From: JALYGY01 sp963800975
GTDB lineage: Bacteria; Actinomycetota; Rubrobacteria; Rubrobacterales; Rubrobacteraceae
DNA: 64,000 nucleotides
Reading direction: 5' to 3'
Assembly (NCBI GenBank): GCA_963800975.1
Contig: CAWDDB010000008.1
Coordinates: forward strand, 434,001 to 498,000
The notes below the pieces were generated by a model. The model worked only from the letters and a program-made list of their open reading frames with translations. It was not told the origin of the DNA and searched no databases. The translations under genes and the position numbers were made by a program. Below, in pieces: positions 63,450 through 64,000 of the stretch (position 1 is its first letter; the number at the start of each line of letters is the position of its first letter).

Positions 63450-64000
63450 ATGACGACAAAGGCACTCGAGAAGATCGCGTGGCTCGGAAGAGCGACCGCA
63501 ACGGTGGCGGGTCTGGGGCTGATGCTCGCCATGGTGTTGGGTGTCGCAACGACGGCGCTGGCCGCTGTCCCCGGAGACCCGTTCAAGCTGGGTCAGGTCA
63601 ACCCCATAGACCGGATCACCACGCTGGCGGGCAGTACGAACAACGCCATGCTCAGGGTGGATAACGACTCGGCCGGCCCCAACGCCACCGCACTGGACCT
63701 GCAGGTGCAGCCGGGCAAGGCGCCGATGAAAGTCAACTCGGTCACGAAAGTCACCGGGCTCAACGCCGACAGGCTCGACGGACAGAACGCTCCGCTTCTG
63801 ATGAGGGTCGAGGCCGATGGCGATCTTGCGTCGAACGACACCATAGCGTCGGTCACGCACACTCCCAACTCCGGCTACTACGCGTTCGAGTTCGCGAACA
63901 ATCGCGCCGTGGCAGGGTGCGTGCTACGGGGCCACCCTTGTCAACACCCCTGGGGGAGGCGAGATCTCCGTCCACACAGAATCGCAGGTCAACCGCCTCA
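63450..64000 (+). CDS. Secreted or surface protein, incomplete at window end (one frameshift near 63920)
   Basis: ATG 63450 with AAGGAG 8 nt upstream. A signal peptide (ATATVAGLGLMLAMVLGVATTALAA) leads into FKLGQVNPIDRITTLAGS, TALDLQVQPGKAPMKVNS and LNADRLDGQNAP, a pattern of short repeated beta-strands seen in large actinobacterial surface proteins. As printed the frame turns to GCVLRGHPCQHPWG near 63920; removing one C there restores GCVYGATLVNTPGGGEISVH. The C-terminus is beyond the window. Confidence 0.75.
   Translation, partial: MTTKALEKIAWLGRATATVAGLGLMLAMVLGVATTALAAVPGDPFKLGQVNPIDRITTLAGSTNNAMLRVDNDSAGPNATALDLQVQPGKAPMKVNSVTKVTGLNADRLDGQNAPLLMRVEADGDLASNDTIASVTHTPNSGYYAFEFANNRAVAGCVLRGHPCQHPWGRRDLRPHRIAGQPP

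Noticed and set aside
1..64000. CRISPR arrays, tRNA or rRNA genes, integrase or transposase genes
   Set aside because: None was seen. Palindromes near 32.5 and 63.2 kb are too few and too irregular for a CRISPR array.

Overview
The window is a high-GC bacterial chromosome segment with mostly housekeeping content. Small Rubrobacter-type conserved proteins, a type I-alpha glutamine synthetase, a class E sortase, many TTG/GTG starts and large SARP/LuxR regulators all suggest an actinobacterium close to Rubrobacter. This is inference from gene content; no rRNA, tRNA or CRISPR array was seen.

Layout. 0-9.8 kb: carboxylate-amine ligase, topoisomerase IB with a 44-codon companion gene, glnA, histidinol-phosphatase-like gene, then a tightly coupled run pepA - MBL hydrolase - moaB - small gene - LOG protein. 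10-13.5 kb: sortase, DrrAB-like ABC exporter, GNAT. 13.5-26.8 kb: membrane protein plus cupredoxin-like pair, Asp-nucleophile alpha/beta hydrolase with an acidic tail, NDH-2-like enzyme, malic enzyme, a thioredoxin-like ferredoxin lacking one expected Cys, pyruvyl transferase, PBP1A. 26.9-32 kb: a minus-strand hisZ-hisG-hisD-hisB-hisH-hisA operon in which the first four genes carry many single-base frameshifts. 32-47.6 kb: a regulator remnant, purU, NDH-2, APC permease, mutY, usp, Pit phosphate transporter, aminotransferase, dnaE and small genes.

47.7-64 kb is the most distinctive part. Three very large regulators (about 1,050-1,100 residues) each combine an N-terminal SARP DNA-binding/BTAD unit, a STAND P-loop ATPase, a TPR-like region and a C-terminal LuxR helix-turn-helix. 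They are interleaved on the same strand with secreted proteins: two with P-domains, one CSLREA/beta-helix protein, and one cut by the window end. Three of the four secreted-protein genes have the same upstream architecture: two (A/G)GNTAAG-like heptamers exactly 11 bp apart, exactly 10 nt from a TANNNT -10 box, with an ACGT-centred palindrome further upstream. This matches the operator layout of SARP activators, and the palindrome could serve the LuxR domain. I propose that the two-headed regulators activate these surface-protein genes; this rests on sequence only.

Single-base indels interrupt at least ten genes. They are densest at 28.5-31.9 kb. Several lie in short G or C runs and leave family motifs intact on both sides, so assembly or sequencing error is more likely than decay, though this cannot be settled from the sequence alone.
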